Assembly (NCBI GenBank): GCA_031216445.1
Contig: CM062213.1
Location: 13,021,501-13,085,500 of the forward strand
Reading direction: 5' to 3'
Length of the DNA stretch: 64,000 nucleotides
Source of the DNA: Lateolabrax maculatus
Lineage: Eukaryota; Chordata; Actinopteri; Acropomatiformes; Lateolabracidae
Each line of letters opens with the position of its first letter. Positions within the stretch are counted from its first letter, which is position 1. A program made the translations under genes and the position numbers. Below, in pieces: positions 50,101 to 62,155 of this stretch. The notes below the pieces were generated by a model, which worked only from the letters and a program-made list of their open reading frames with translations, was not told where the DNA came from and made no database searches.

Positions 50101-52430
50101 GAGTGTTGATTGTGGCTCAAAGATGGATGTCATACATCACATAGCACATATACACACTCCAGTCTCTTCCACTCTTATTACACTCTGTCAAATTTGAGCT
50201 ACTGTTAGGCTTATCAGTTGTTTTCCCTATTGTTTTTTTTTTTTTTTTTTGCATTCTCTTTGCATTTCTCCCTGATTTACAGTAATTCTTGTCATTTTCC
50301 AGCGTGTATCATTAGTTCTGTCACTGCTAGCCCCTCTGTTGGCCCACAAACATATCTTGAAGTCTGGAAAAGCTGATTTGAACCCTGGTCTGTCAGTAGG
50401 CTGGTATGTACCCCCACTTCAGAAGCCTGTCTTGGTCTGTGCGAGACTTGGTTGTTATGGCTCTTATAATAACAGATGACTTATTTTCTTCATTACATTT
50501 TTCACTAAACCATGCAGTAAGTCATTTTTTTTTTTAAATTAGTAAACCAAACACTCACTAGTTTGCACATTATGGCCGTATGACTGTATATTACCTTCAA
50601 CCTAAATTGCAGAGTTTTTACCCTTACCTACTTTACTGGAAAATTAATTGGACACATATTTAAAATCTGTTGATCAAATGCAACAGCTCTGCCTTTGTCA
50701 TTATCCCTCAAGGGTGTCCACAGTTAAGTTTTCTCTATGCCGAGCTCTGCAGCAGTCTAAATCTGAAACAGCATTTACATTCCCATTAATGAAGAACACT
50801 TCATTCAGATCTTTCAAAAAGCGAAGATAAAAGAACCCTGATTCAGCAATAGTCAAGTGCCTTCTATCTTTTCTTATTCTGGTGAAGGAGAACAGCCTTT
50901 TATCTTGGTTTGAAAGGGGGAAAAACAAGTGCGCACAAAATTCTGTCTGACTTATCATACTTACTGTTTAGTGATTGGTGCACTGTGGTACTGTGAGTCA
51001 AGCTTCCGAGAAAAGGTGTAGGGATCTATGATTCATTTTGAGGTCTAATGATTTCCTTAAATGATCTTACCTCAGCCTTGCTTCCTAACTCAACGTGGCA
51101 TGCACAATATTGTTTGCCTTTGTCAGTTGGCTATCTGTGGAGAGGTTATTTTGAGAGACAGAGCCTCTCCATTGTACCAAAGATGCCCATTCAACATGCT
51201 AAGAAGCTTAGTTTTGTAAATAATATCAGGAAGGAAAGATTTGTTAAGCCATTTTAAAAGTGATCACGAATCTGATGACGTCTGTTAAACTGACTACACC
51301 TTGCAGAAAATATTACGGAAGAGATGAGGTAACAAAAAAGAAACAATGAAAAGTGTTTGTTCTTGTGCACATCATCTGTGTGCTTCTATTAGTCTGAATG
51401 AGCATCATGGCAAGGGACTGAGGCATGTATTATGAAAAGAAATAATTCTCATGCCCAGGCAGCGCAGTTGGGTGAATCTAGGTGAGAGCCAAAAAACACT
51501 AATGGTGAGTCTGGGTATTGTTCTAGTAGGATTCATGCAGAGGATGTGATTTAGCAAGAACATATCTTCCAAATGCTCATAATACTCCAGACTAATGGAG
51601 TGCTGAAATACATCATCGTCTGGGCTAGAGTGCCACAGTAAGAGAGGGGTTTTTGTTTGAGTAGTTTGCAACATTCTCCGACCCTCTTTACTCACCCCTG
51701 GGAAACATGTTCTTTACTTGTGCATACGTCTGGAAAAAATACAACCCTGAGTAAAAATATCTGGGATGAACTTAAACAATAAAAGTAATGGCTGAATAGA
51801 GGAGACTTGATCCCTTTGGCTACTCGAAATTGACCTCTTCATGCACTTTAACAAGATCAGGGCAAGTCTGGCTTAGTGTGAGAGTGGCAGGTGGTTTACT
51901 TTTTACTACATTAAGTCAAAGTGACTTAGAAACGCTGCTAATTTCAGCTTGCAGTGATAGTACAGTTAATAAATCAGTGTCAAAAAAATACCAATACATT
52001 GTTGGCTCAGTTCGTATTTAAAATCCAATTGTATTGGTGAAGCAAACCTGGAGCTCACCTGCTTAGAAACTACCTACAAGTCAACCTCATCCTGGACCAC
52101 TTCAGTTTAATCCTTACTATTCTATTATATTTTAATTCCTAGGGTCCAAATTAAATGTTACACCTTATGGTTTCTATTCAGACATTTGTGACTATAGTGA
52201 TACTTATACTGTATTAACCCTAACTTAATATGAAAAAAAAAAACAATAATATGTTATTATTATTATTGGTATAAAACTGTATTTTATCCAGCACCTGTTT
52301 GATATTGGCACAGAAAAACTTTTGGGATTCCATTAATACTGTAGTGTAGAACTTTCTATAAAGCTAAAATTACTTTGGTTGTCATTTCTTGACATCCTTT
52401 CTCTGGCAGGAACCCGATAGTATTAACTAC

Positions 52431-52902
52431 TAGCCTGGCATCGTCAGACTAATTCGCACCTCTCAGTTCATTTTCGATTTCCAAGCGACGTTATCAACGG
52501 GCGCAGACAACCAATCAGAGCAACAAAACGGCCGTCCTGTTGGTTGGTACGTCCTGTCAGAACTACGGAAAACAAACATTTCTTATCAACATAAAGTTTA
52601 AGTGCAGTTGTTTGTTTTTCTTTTAGAGAAACTTTACCGTCCAGCCCGTTTAATACTGCTGCTGTATCTGGCGGTGGAACGTTCTGCATTGGCTGCAGCC
52701 ATCCTGGTTATTTACAAAGATGCCTGAATGGCGCTTGTCTCAGTCAGACATTGTATAAAACCCGCCTCATTCTAGATAAACGGTTGTGATTGGCTCAGCC
52801 AGATACCTGTACCAATAACATCAGTCTGAATGGGAGAGGGTCAGATGTATCTGCTAGAGCAAATAAAACATGAGCTTGCAGATTCGTCTGGTTCCCAGGC
52901 TA
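52431..52902. mobile_element. Inverted-repeat element with TAGCCTGG ends
   Basis: The left end TAGCCTGGCATCGTCAGACT matches the inverse of the right end (TAGCCTGGGAACCAGACGAA) with small gaps, giving imperfect inverted repeats of about 28 bp. There is no coding capacity. Relatives lie at 5501-5718 and 25162-25194. A target duplication could not be defined. Confidence 0.65.
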
Positions 52903-55403
52903 ATTAATAATAATGAATTACTATTATTACTAATTAACTACAGTGAAGATCAGTAAACACTGGGCCATGCTGAGAAGTTTGACACTGTTGTTGCCATTTT
53001 GCTCCAATACTAATGATTGGGACCAATAAGTGTTGGTGTTTTTCATATCTGAAAGTGTGAGAGATTGGCAGATCATTTCTCCTAGTCCCAAGAACACGCT
53101 GAGGCTACTGTGGTATGTCAATTAATGATTAATGATCAGTTTTGACTGGCAGGTTCAAAGACTTGTTAGATATTACAGTGACATGCTGACCTTTCCACTG
53201 TAAAGAAAAGGTCATGTAATCTGTCTGTGGGGGAGTAAAATACAAAGATCCAAGCCAAAGTATCCAGTATCCAAAGCCTACTGTCTTCTAAAGGGCTCTC
53301 TCTTGATTCACAATGTTATAGAAACATGAGATCTTCTGCAAGACCTTTTGCTTTATTGTTTGTAAGTAACAGACAGTAATAAAGCACATAGACCATCCTA
53401 TTAACATGTGCACTCTTCAGATTCCATTTATATTCATAAGACCACTCTTTGTTGTACTACCGATATTATTTGATGCTAAAGCCGGGAGAAATCTCTGCCT
53501 CTGATAGGGTCTTGACTGAGGCTCCAGACAGCACCTTAGTCAGAATTTCTCTACTCCCACTCTTCTCTGCTGGCTGCCATTTCTACTGTAAGGCCTGCCA
53601 AAAACCTGGGTCTGTTTTCCATACAAGCCTCCTAATTCACCAGTAATATTTAACTGCTGGTGGTGGACCTGCATAGTATTCTGCTGTGCAGCTGCAGCGA
53701 CTCCCCCATTTACAACAAACGGTCCGCTAGTAACTACTTTCAGCATCTTGTACTAAAAACACATCAGAAAGTTACTTATGAAGAAGACATTTAATTAATT
53801 AAGATGCTTGTTGCTCAAGCTACGTCAGAAAAACATACTATAGCAAATCAGCCAGTGTTAGATCAACCTATGTCCATGGTAGTTCTTCAGTTTTCATGGG
53901 GAAAAAAGCACCAAGGTTCTGTTATTTATTGTTAAGTTTTTTATTTATATTTTGGGGCTGTAAAATTGACATAGAAATGTGTTCAATTACTTCATGTGGG
54001 TGAACTTAATTTATTAAACTTTTCGTTTTCTACAGTTAGAAATTTTATGTTGAATTCAATGATTTGTTTTGCAGTTAATTATGTTGTGTTACCAGATATA
54101 CAGTAGCAGTCAGCTGTGTTACCTTGGTCAGCAGAGTGAACACTGAGTTTGACTTAGAGTGTAGCTTAGACGATATGGCAGTACATACTGGGAATTTGTC
54201 TATCATCAGAGACTTTTCCATACCATTAACATTGTGGTATCTATAAATGAACACCTCTGCACAATCGCAAAATTGGATTTTTACATTATATTTGCATCAA
54301 TGTAATGATGTATCTTATTTGCATTTGATTCACTGGTTTAGCCAAAAACAGAGATCCCTGTCTTTTGTTTTATCCATGAAGATTCAAAAGAGATTAATAA
54401 GAAATGTTATAATATGCAAACTAAAAGATAAATCTAAAATTTCATACACTGTGAACTCTTCATATAGTTGTTATGCTGATTCAATTTTCAAACATTTTCC
54501 CTCCCTTAACTACTTCATTAAAGTAAGGTTGTTGGTATCAGTTGATTGTAAAGATGTACCGCAGTGAATGTGAATACTGTGGGCTAGTCTGGAGTACAGT
54601 GTGCATGTCATTATAATTGTGGGTAGTTACAACTACTCCCTTCACTGCTAACAGAAATTAAAACACACAACTGTAACACGCTTGTTCCTCCAGAGTTTGC
54701 GAGTTAATAGCATTCTCAACTTTCAAGAGTCTTTCAAAAAATAAAAACAGTAGACACAAGTTTCAGCTACAGCACAGGGTCACGTCAATTTGAATATTTT
54801 TTTACTGCAACAAGGCAGACAGATGAATAATGCTACTTCTGCTGCTGCAGTACAGAGCTGACTCACTGCAGAGTGGAAAGAAACAGAGCAGGCAGTCTGA
54901 TCTGAGTTCACTGAAGATGATTATGTTACAGGAAAATCTCATTTTTATGTTGTTTTGCTCTTGTGGTAATTTGAAATAATTTGCTCCCACAAGCTCAATT
55001 ACACTTACCTATTCTCAGATGTATGACAGAAAAGGTTTCAGAGAGAGAAATAATCATGTGCTCAAACTGCTCCCTATAAATGTGTGCATTGATTTACTGC
55101 GTTCATTTTGTGTTAAGTGCCATCGCTGCGCAACAGTTTCTTCCATTTCTGTTATTGTCATTAATGAAACAGTTTATTACAAAAATACATTAACAGTAAT
55201 ATTGTTTTATGTTATTCAGTAATGAGACTAAAGTGCAAGGTTTTTTTGATTCAGTGCTCACCTTCAGTCTTCAGATCCACTTTGTACTGTGGAGATGCAT
55301 GTCTGCCAAAATGATGCTGTACTATTCAGGTGAATCTAACATGTCGCCTATATTGACAGGTTGTGTTGTGGTAGGACATTCCCTGGCTAGGGCACGAGCT
55401 GCC

Positions 55404-58400
55404 ATGCCATTTGGTTGTCTGACACTCGGGGAGAAGAAGGATTACAACAATCCCTCAGAGGTGACCGACAAATATGACCTCGGGCAAATTGTTAAATCGT
55501 GAGTATCTCTTTTGACTTTTAAGACTTTTAAGAAGTTTAAGGTTTTTTGTCAGAACATAAAGTATGTTTCTTCTTTCGTCTTTTTAACAGGGAAGAGTTT
55601 TGTGAGATATTCCGGGCGAAGGATAGGAACACCTTGAAAATGTACACCTGTAAAAAGTTCAACAAAAAGGATGGAAGAAAAGTGAGAAAAGCTGCCAAGA
55701 ATGAGATAATGATCTTAAAGATGTAAGTGAAGTTTTAAGCTCCTCATCTAGTGAACTGAGACATGTTTTTTTTTTTGTTACAACCCAAGAGCTGGATATA
55801 TTTGTGATAGGAAAGATTTCTTGACCGAGAGCGGAGATGCTGGACACACACCGACCACAAGTTGAGCTTCAATCAGGCTGATTTTATTCAGCTGAAGGAA
55901 GAGAGTACAAACCCATCTTCCCCAAATCTTAACATAGGTCGGGAATATATAGGATCTCGAAACTACACATCTGAAAACACATTTGCAGCATATAAATTCT
56001 TTAAGTGAAAATCATGTCAATCTCCCACTTAAGGATCTACTGGAACAATGTTCTCCTATTACAGAGGGAACCCCCAGAAGAACATAAACAGACATAACTC
56101 CTGACAACCACAGTAACTCAAGTCAATATGTCAACGAACAAGAATTTCTCAACCTTACAATTAGTTAGTAACACATCAATGATCCACACCTTGCATTGGA
56201 TGATATGCTCCTTTATTACCATGAATATGGGCAGTTGTATTATTCTTTTTTGTTAATTTTGAATCAGTCCCACAAAACTTCTGAACAGATTCATGTAACA
56301 TGGCCAAACTTTGCAGAAAGACACATACACAGACAGAGATACAGACATACACATACACACAGACATTTTCATTAGTGACAGTTTTCCCCCGCTCCTATGC
56401 TTTAGACACACCCATATTAGGTATCGTCCTAACTTGGGAATTAATTGTTACTGCAATTCAGTCATATTTGCGCCAAGACGATTATGCTGCATGATGAAGG
56501 CCAACGATCCTCTAGCAAATTCTGTTGTGTTGTGCAAGCGTTGGCATTGGAGCACTGCCTTTTTAATACAGCAGGTTTATGTACACGTCTCTGCTGTTTG
56601 GATAACAACTCTGACACACCCACCAAACGAGAGAAAACCTCAAAGCCCGTTGCACCATTTCACACTGGTTCGAGGAAACATTTGGTTTAACCCAGGGAGC
56701 ATAGTAAAACGGTATACACCATTTTCAGATTGAATGTGTGCCTGGTTTTTGTTTTTGTCAGTCATCAACTTTACCATAAGTGTCCTGAATGGTTGGCATG
56801 AGACTGTATAGCACTAGAGCTTGCACTACTCATTGACTCTATTTATTCCCCCCCACACACTCTCTTCACCCTTTTTCCTGCTTTTCGAAGGGTAAAACAT
56901 CATAACATCCTCCAGCTGGTTGATGCCTTTGAAACCAAGAAAGAGTACTTCCTTTTTCTGGAGCTGTGAGTATTATTGGAGGCAACTGAGGGGAATGCTT
57001 GTGCGCGTTGTACTTCCTCAACTCGGATAAAACTGATGTTTTATTCAAAACGTGACAATTTTTTGCATTCTTGTCATCAACAAGTGGCATGCAGTTCATT
57101 TGGATTTCCATCTATTTTAGCGCTACAGGCAGAGAGGTGTTTGACTGGATCTTAGATCAAGGGTACTACTCTGAGAGGGACACCAGCAATGTTATGAGGC
57201 AGGTTTTGGAAGCTGTAGCTTACCTGCACTCTCTGAAAATTGTCCACAGAAATCTTAAGGTATATTACACTGCTGACACCTAGTGAAAAATATTAGCATT
57301 TCACCAAAGCCATACAAGATATGTATAAATAACTGCTCTTTAGGAATGCTTTCCAGTGCTATAAACCTCTATTTGTTTACTCTTACAGCTGGAGAACTTG
57401 GTGTACTTTAATCGTCTGAAGCACTCCAAAATTGTCATCAGTGACTTCCAGTTGGCAAAACTGGAAAATGGACTCATTAAGGACCCATGTGGGACTCCAG
57501 AATATCTTGGTAAGTTACATAAAACCAGACTGTAGATAAATAAAATAAAATGTTAACTAACTTCCTTTGACATGTTTGTAGTCATACAGCACATCATCAT
57601 CAGAATTCTTAAAGCTTGTTTTTGCTTTCAGCTCCTGAGGTGGTTGGGAGGCAGAGATATGGAAGACCTGTGGACTGCTGGGCCATCGGTGTCATCATGT
57701 ATATACTGTAGGTTCCCAGTAATGTGCTCACAAAATATATAACAGTAATTATCTGAAGTGTAAGTGTGTTGTCCTATGATGCTCTTATTCTGCCAACTCA
57801 ATAGTTTGTCTGGAAACCCTCCTTTCTATGATGATTCTGATGAAGATGATGATCGTGATAAGAACCTTTTCCTGAAGATTTTGTCAGGGGACTATGAATT
57901 TGACTCACCATATTGGGATGACATTTCAGATTCTGGTAAGAGATAATCAGTTTAGTGAAAAGTATCAATCTAATTTTATTTTGCATGTCACAGATGATGA
58001 ATTTAAGATCTGGAATTTTGAGGAAACAAGTTCAATCTTGTTTTTATTTTGTTGTTTTACAGCCAAAAACTTAGTGGCATCTTTGATGGAAGTGGACCAA
58101 GATCAGCGATTGACTGCACAGGAAGCTATAGCCCATGAATGGTAAAAAATAAAGTCAATCAATACATGAATGGACACACCAACAAAACTCAATTATAAAA
58201 TTTGTCAAATGGGTGACACAAATAAAATAACATTCTGGAAATAATAGTTCTCTTGTTCCTTCTCTCAGGATTTCTGGAAATGCTGCCTCAGACAAGAACA
58301 TCAAGGATGGTGTTTGTGCGCAAATAGAAAAGAACTTTGCCAAAGCCAAGTGGAAGGTATTAACTCTAATATATCAATGCAATATTGCTCATATATCGTT

Positions 58401-59275
58401 CATTATTACATGTGTTAGACAAAATGGTTGTTATGTTCATGAACCAGGTTTCCAACTAGGGAATTACAGTGTCTATTTGAAATATTTTGGATTGACTTAT
58501 ACTCTGATTACATTTTTAAAATTGTATTTATAAAATTACCACCATTAATACTAAATAAAAAATAATATACATACTGTATATGCACTACTATTAACTATAA
58601 TCAAGTGCTTTAACAATTGTATGTTCACCCATAACACAAACCACAAACATAATCAACTGTCTAAATTGTCCAAAACATGTACATTATATCTCTACAATTG
58701 CTCAAATTTGACTTAACTGCTGTTTAAAACTGTTTATAACATTTATTTTTTATTGTCTGTATGTACAGAGAGATATTAAAGGAATTAAAATTTTAAAAAA
58801 ATAGTTATGAAAGTTGGCCCGCCACCAGAGCAGCTTCCTATTTTTATTAAAATATCTTTGTTGACATGTTTCAGTCAGAGGCCTTCCTCAAACCATGTAT
58901 CAGTAAAGTTTGTTGCATGCTATCACTTCATTGGAACTCACCATATTTTCTTATTACTCACAGAAAGCTGTTAGAGTGACCACCCTCATGAAGCGACTTC
59001 GAGCGTCTGAGCAGGGGGATTCCGGGGCCTCCGGACTTGCTGCAGGGGCTGCTGCTGACCCTAACACGCCCGGCGGCGCTCCTGCTCCTCCAGCTGGCAG
59101 CAGTGATAGTGTTGCTGCCAGCATAAAGGCTGCTCTTAGTGAAAAGGCTCCTGACACACAGACTGCCACCATCTCTGCGCTCTCCCTGCCCAGTGCAGCC
59201 AGACAGGAAGAGCAGCCACAGGCACGGTGCAATGGCAATGCTCCCCAAATGTTGCCACAAAGAAAGGGAGACTAG
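55404..59275 (+). CDS. camkv: CaM kinase-like vesicle-associated protein (pseudokinase)
   Basis: Synaptic-vesicle-associated, calmodulin-binding pseudokinase of the CaMK family, needed for dendritic spine maintenance in mammals. Exons: 55404-55498, 55591-55722, 56891-56965, 57121-57259, 57389-57509, 57632-57707, 57805-57935, 58063-58141, 58269-58356, 58964-59275. They join in frame to 415 codons plus stop. The start gives MPFGC, as in the mammalian protein; Cys5 could be lipid-modified. The kinase fold covers about 24-290, but the catalytic loop reads HRNLK (Asn145 for Asp), DFG is DFQ (166-168) and the glycine loop is degraded. A basic segment just after residue 313 (KAVRVTTLMKRLRA) fits the calmodulin-binding site. 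The Ala/Pro/Ser-rich tail is shorter than in human (about 501 residues). Upstream ATGs in frame (from 55209) look like intron or leader. Teleost a/b paralogue not determined. Confidence 0.93.
55803..56414 (-). mobile_element. Solo LTR in antisense orientation, camkv intron 2
   Basis: On the minus strand the unit starts TGGGTGTGTC and ends CTATCACA, so it has TG...CA ends. It is flanked by the 4-bp duplication TATT at 55799-55802 and 56415-56418. Minus-strand TATATATTCCC near 55943-55953 and AATAAA at 55883-55888 fit an LTR promoter and polyadenylation site. No internal retroelement genes are present, so it is a solo LTR left by recombination. The superfamily (perhaps Gypsy-like) is not certain. 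Confidence 0.7.
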
Positions 59276-59584
59276 ACGCCAAACAAATACAAGAAGAGGA
59301 CCCTTGCCAACCAACAAGCACACGTGCAGTAGAGCCAATAAATTTGGCATGATGATATCTTGTCTATGCTGTTCAACTATCCCCCAGTTTGCAGAATTAT
59401 TTCACAACACCATGCATTTCATCATTTTTGCCTTCTGTACTGATTGGTCTATAGAATAGTGTTCTCCACTCTCCCTTGTTATTTTGTGTACAAGTCCCTT
59501 TAAAGCTAGTTGCAAAGTAGCTCTTCTGTTGTTTCCTTTTCCCTGAAAACTGTAAAAACTCATAGTGTAATTTAGTGAAATAAA
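59276..59584 (+). terminator. camkv: camkv 3' UTR with poly(A) signals
   Basis: Two AATAAA hexamers follow the stop codon, at 59337-59342 and 59579-59584. The second lies in an AT-rich stretch followed by T-rich sequence and is the likelier end of the transcript. Confidence 0.55.
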
Positions 59585-61250
59585 CTCATCTTTATTCATC
59601 AGCTCATTGTATATAGGTGTATTTGTCTGTTTCAACAAATTGCTAGTTTTCAGCTTCAGAACCTATAATGCTGAGTTCATGTCTTGTGACTTAAAATTAT
59701 GAGTTAAAGGATTTGATAAATTGATCATCATTAAGATTTTAAAATATATATATGTTGATGTATTAGAATACTTTGCATCATTGTGGCATATTTGAATTAA
59801 CTCTTCAAAAACTATGCTTCTAATTGGAATGCACTATATTTTCAGCCCAGCTTAAAAATATCTATACTTATACTTAAGGTATAGTACCTATGACACACTG
59901 GTCTTTAAAAATGTCTTACAAGTCAATAGGTAACAATCAGATACATATAAACAATTAGTGGATTGAACTTAACACCTAGGCTAGACATCTGCTCGTTTAT
60001 CTTTAATGCAGTAGCCTACAACTTCAGTCAACTTACAATTTTATCGCAGCAAGAAAGCATATTTTTAAGTTTAAGTGCCTTAATATTTGTTGCAGTAATG
60101 TACTAAAATGTTTCAAAAGAAACAACTTGATTATAATTGCTTACTCTGATTTCTTTGAAATGTTTTAGCTGTTTTCCTTTGCTCTTCTGTTTTGTTTTAC
60201 ATTACTGTATTGATACTTGGGTTCTGTCCTCTTTCACTCTTCAATTAAAACAAAGAAAACTACATTTAGAGCATTGTATGTGGAGTGGTGTTTTAGCTGT
60301 CATTGTTGTGTTGTCACTTGTAATTAGTAAATTTCAGAGGTTATAGTCCATATCCTGTACCACTATGTATATTTGTATTGTATACATGTGTATTTTTTTT
60401 AATTTATGTGTGTATTTAGCAACATTTTAGCTGAGCTAACGGGTTGCTACAACGCTTGTGAATGAATAAAAGATGAGCAATACCAATATTGCTAAAAACT
60501 GTGGCATTTTTCTCAAATTGTCCCTTCCTGACAGTATTAAAATAGTATTTGACAAGACAAGCCACTCCACCAACCACCATATTATTCATCCAACTTTCTA
60601 GTGCGAAAAATGCAAGCATCTCGGTCATCTTAAGAATAGTATTAGAGAATATATGTTGTATTCTTTGTGTTATTATTTTAAAAAGAAAACTGTTTTCATA
60701 ATGGATATTGGTCAACACAGATGCCTCAAAAGGAGATATTTGACATTTGAGTGCTCATATAAGAACGCATTTAACATGTAGGATAATTTTTAGAGGATGT
60801 AAAGCCAGGATTTTCTGTATGCAATGTCAATAAACACAGAGAATGAATAATGCATGTGATATATGTACAGATATGCATATTTTCATTTAATAAAATAGCC
60901 AAGGTTCATATTTGCAATGGCTTCAAGGGACTGATATAATCCATGAATTTTTTTTTTTTTTTGACAAATTATGCAGTGGTAAATTAGATAACAGAGGAAC
61001 TGTGTTTTCCATCCATAAAAAGTACAATCTTACAGGTTTTGGGTCAAAGAGATTGTGGTTTTATGAATGTCAAATCAAAACCCTGCACTGATTTGGCCAC
61101 TAAAATATATTTATTAAAAACTAATATTTGTATGACTACCGCCATATATTACTTTTAAATGTCTCCTAGCTTGATAAGACATGAGACCCTATGATGTGAC
61201 TTAAGAAAGGCCCAGCCCTGCACGACATTTAATATGGTTATTAAATAATT
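59585..61250. other. camkv-rbm6 spacer
   Basis: AT-rich sequence with a poly-T run at about 60949-60962. No gene or recognised repeat family was found. Confidence 0.6.
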
Positions 61251-61920
61251 GTATTGTATTTAATAACCGCTGGGCGGCAGCACTTCGCCCTACAACGCAC
61301 AGTTTGCGCGTATTTCGGCAATGCAGCGAAGAAGAGTCAGCTTCGGCTCCTCCGCAGCAACAGAAGAAGAAGACGAAGAAGAAGAAGGAAAAAAAAAAAA
61401 AGAAGAAGAAGAAGAAGAACGTCCGTCTCCATTTGGCATTAATCCGTGGGAGCCATCGACGGCCTGCAAGGCAAAACCGCTGCAACATCGACACTGAGCT
61501 CCAAACAGCAAGCGAGGTGGGTCGTCGGGAAATAACAGCGACGCGGTGGAGCTGACACACACGGTCAGAGAGGCCGTCTGCCTCCTGAAGGATGCGGGCC
61601 GGCCGCGGGCTCACACGTTAGCCCGGCTAGCCCCGGTAGCGTCACTCTGTGGATGCTGTCCGCGACATTGGCCGACGTCGGCTGTTAATAGTCTTGAGCT
61701 CGCTAATGCGATCACGTCGACGGGGCCGCTGCACCGCTCCCCTTTCGGATTCCTTTTGTTCGTCGCGGTGCTTTCATTTTCAGTGCCGACGTTATTTTTT
61801 GTTTATGTTTGTGGCGCAACGCTAGTTATCGGAGGCCTCCGCGGCTATAATTAGCGGGCCATTCTTCCGTGGGACGGCTTCAGCGATCCCGCCTCCCGGT
61901 GTGCCCCAGTCCCATATTTT
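61251..61920 (+). promoter_or_regulatory. rbm6: CpG-rich promoter and 5' UTR region of rbm6
   Basis: Base composition changes sharply from AT-rich to CG-rich at about 61265 and back after about 61930, and many CpGs are present, as in housekeeping promoters. No TATA box was seen. It contains a purine tract (61362-61419). The first coding exon follows at 62156 behind an acceptor ending 62142, so a non-coding first exon must end somewhere in or after this region. Its donor was not identified. Confidence 0.6.
61362..61419 (+). repeat. (GAA)n / poly-purine tract
   Basis: Almost pure purine run of AGA/GAA triplets around a poly-A core, inside the rbm6 CpG-rich region. On the minus strand it gives an artefactual poly-Phe/Ser open frame. 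Confidence 0.9.
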
Positions 61921-62155
61921 ATGTTTCGTCGCGGTATCACCGAAGTAACACACTTGTCAACGTATAAACGATCACTTTTATGTGAACATGCCCTTAAGGC
62001 TTTCTAATCACTGTCGGATTGTGCTGTCAAAGACCGCTTCTTATCAGTTTTATTATGATTGCTGAACCTGTCATTCCATGTCAGAAGTGGTGCATTCATA
62101 TATCTTCATAAAATTATGTAAGTCTTTTAATTTACCTTCCAGGTAAGATACAAAC

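Larger units (their letters stand above)
46360..55359 (+). other. camkv: Long non-coding stretch, proposed first intron of camkv
   Basis: About 9 kb without recognisable exons. It holds a GT microsatellite (47099-47119), AT-rich microsatellite-like DNA (about 49628-49678), a poly-T run near 50228-50250 and a 472-bp inverted-repeat element (52431-52902). If the first exon at 46107-46359 is wrong, most of this is intergenic. Confidence 0.35.

Noticed and set aside
55209..55403. In-frame upstream ATGs before the camkv start
   Set aside because: The family starts at MPFGC; the upstream frame has no match and includes likely acceptor sequences.
61201..61614. 137-codon minus-strand open frame at the rbm6 promoter
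   Set aside because: Driven by the GAA tract, which gives poly-Phe/Ser on the minus strand.
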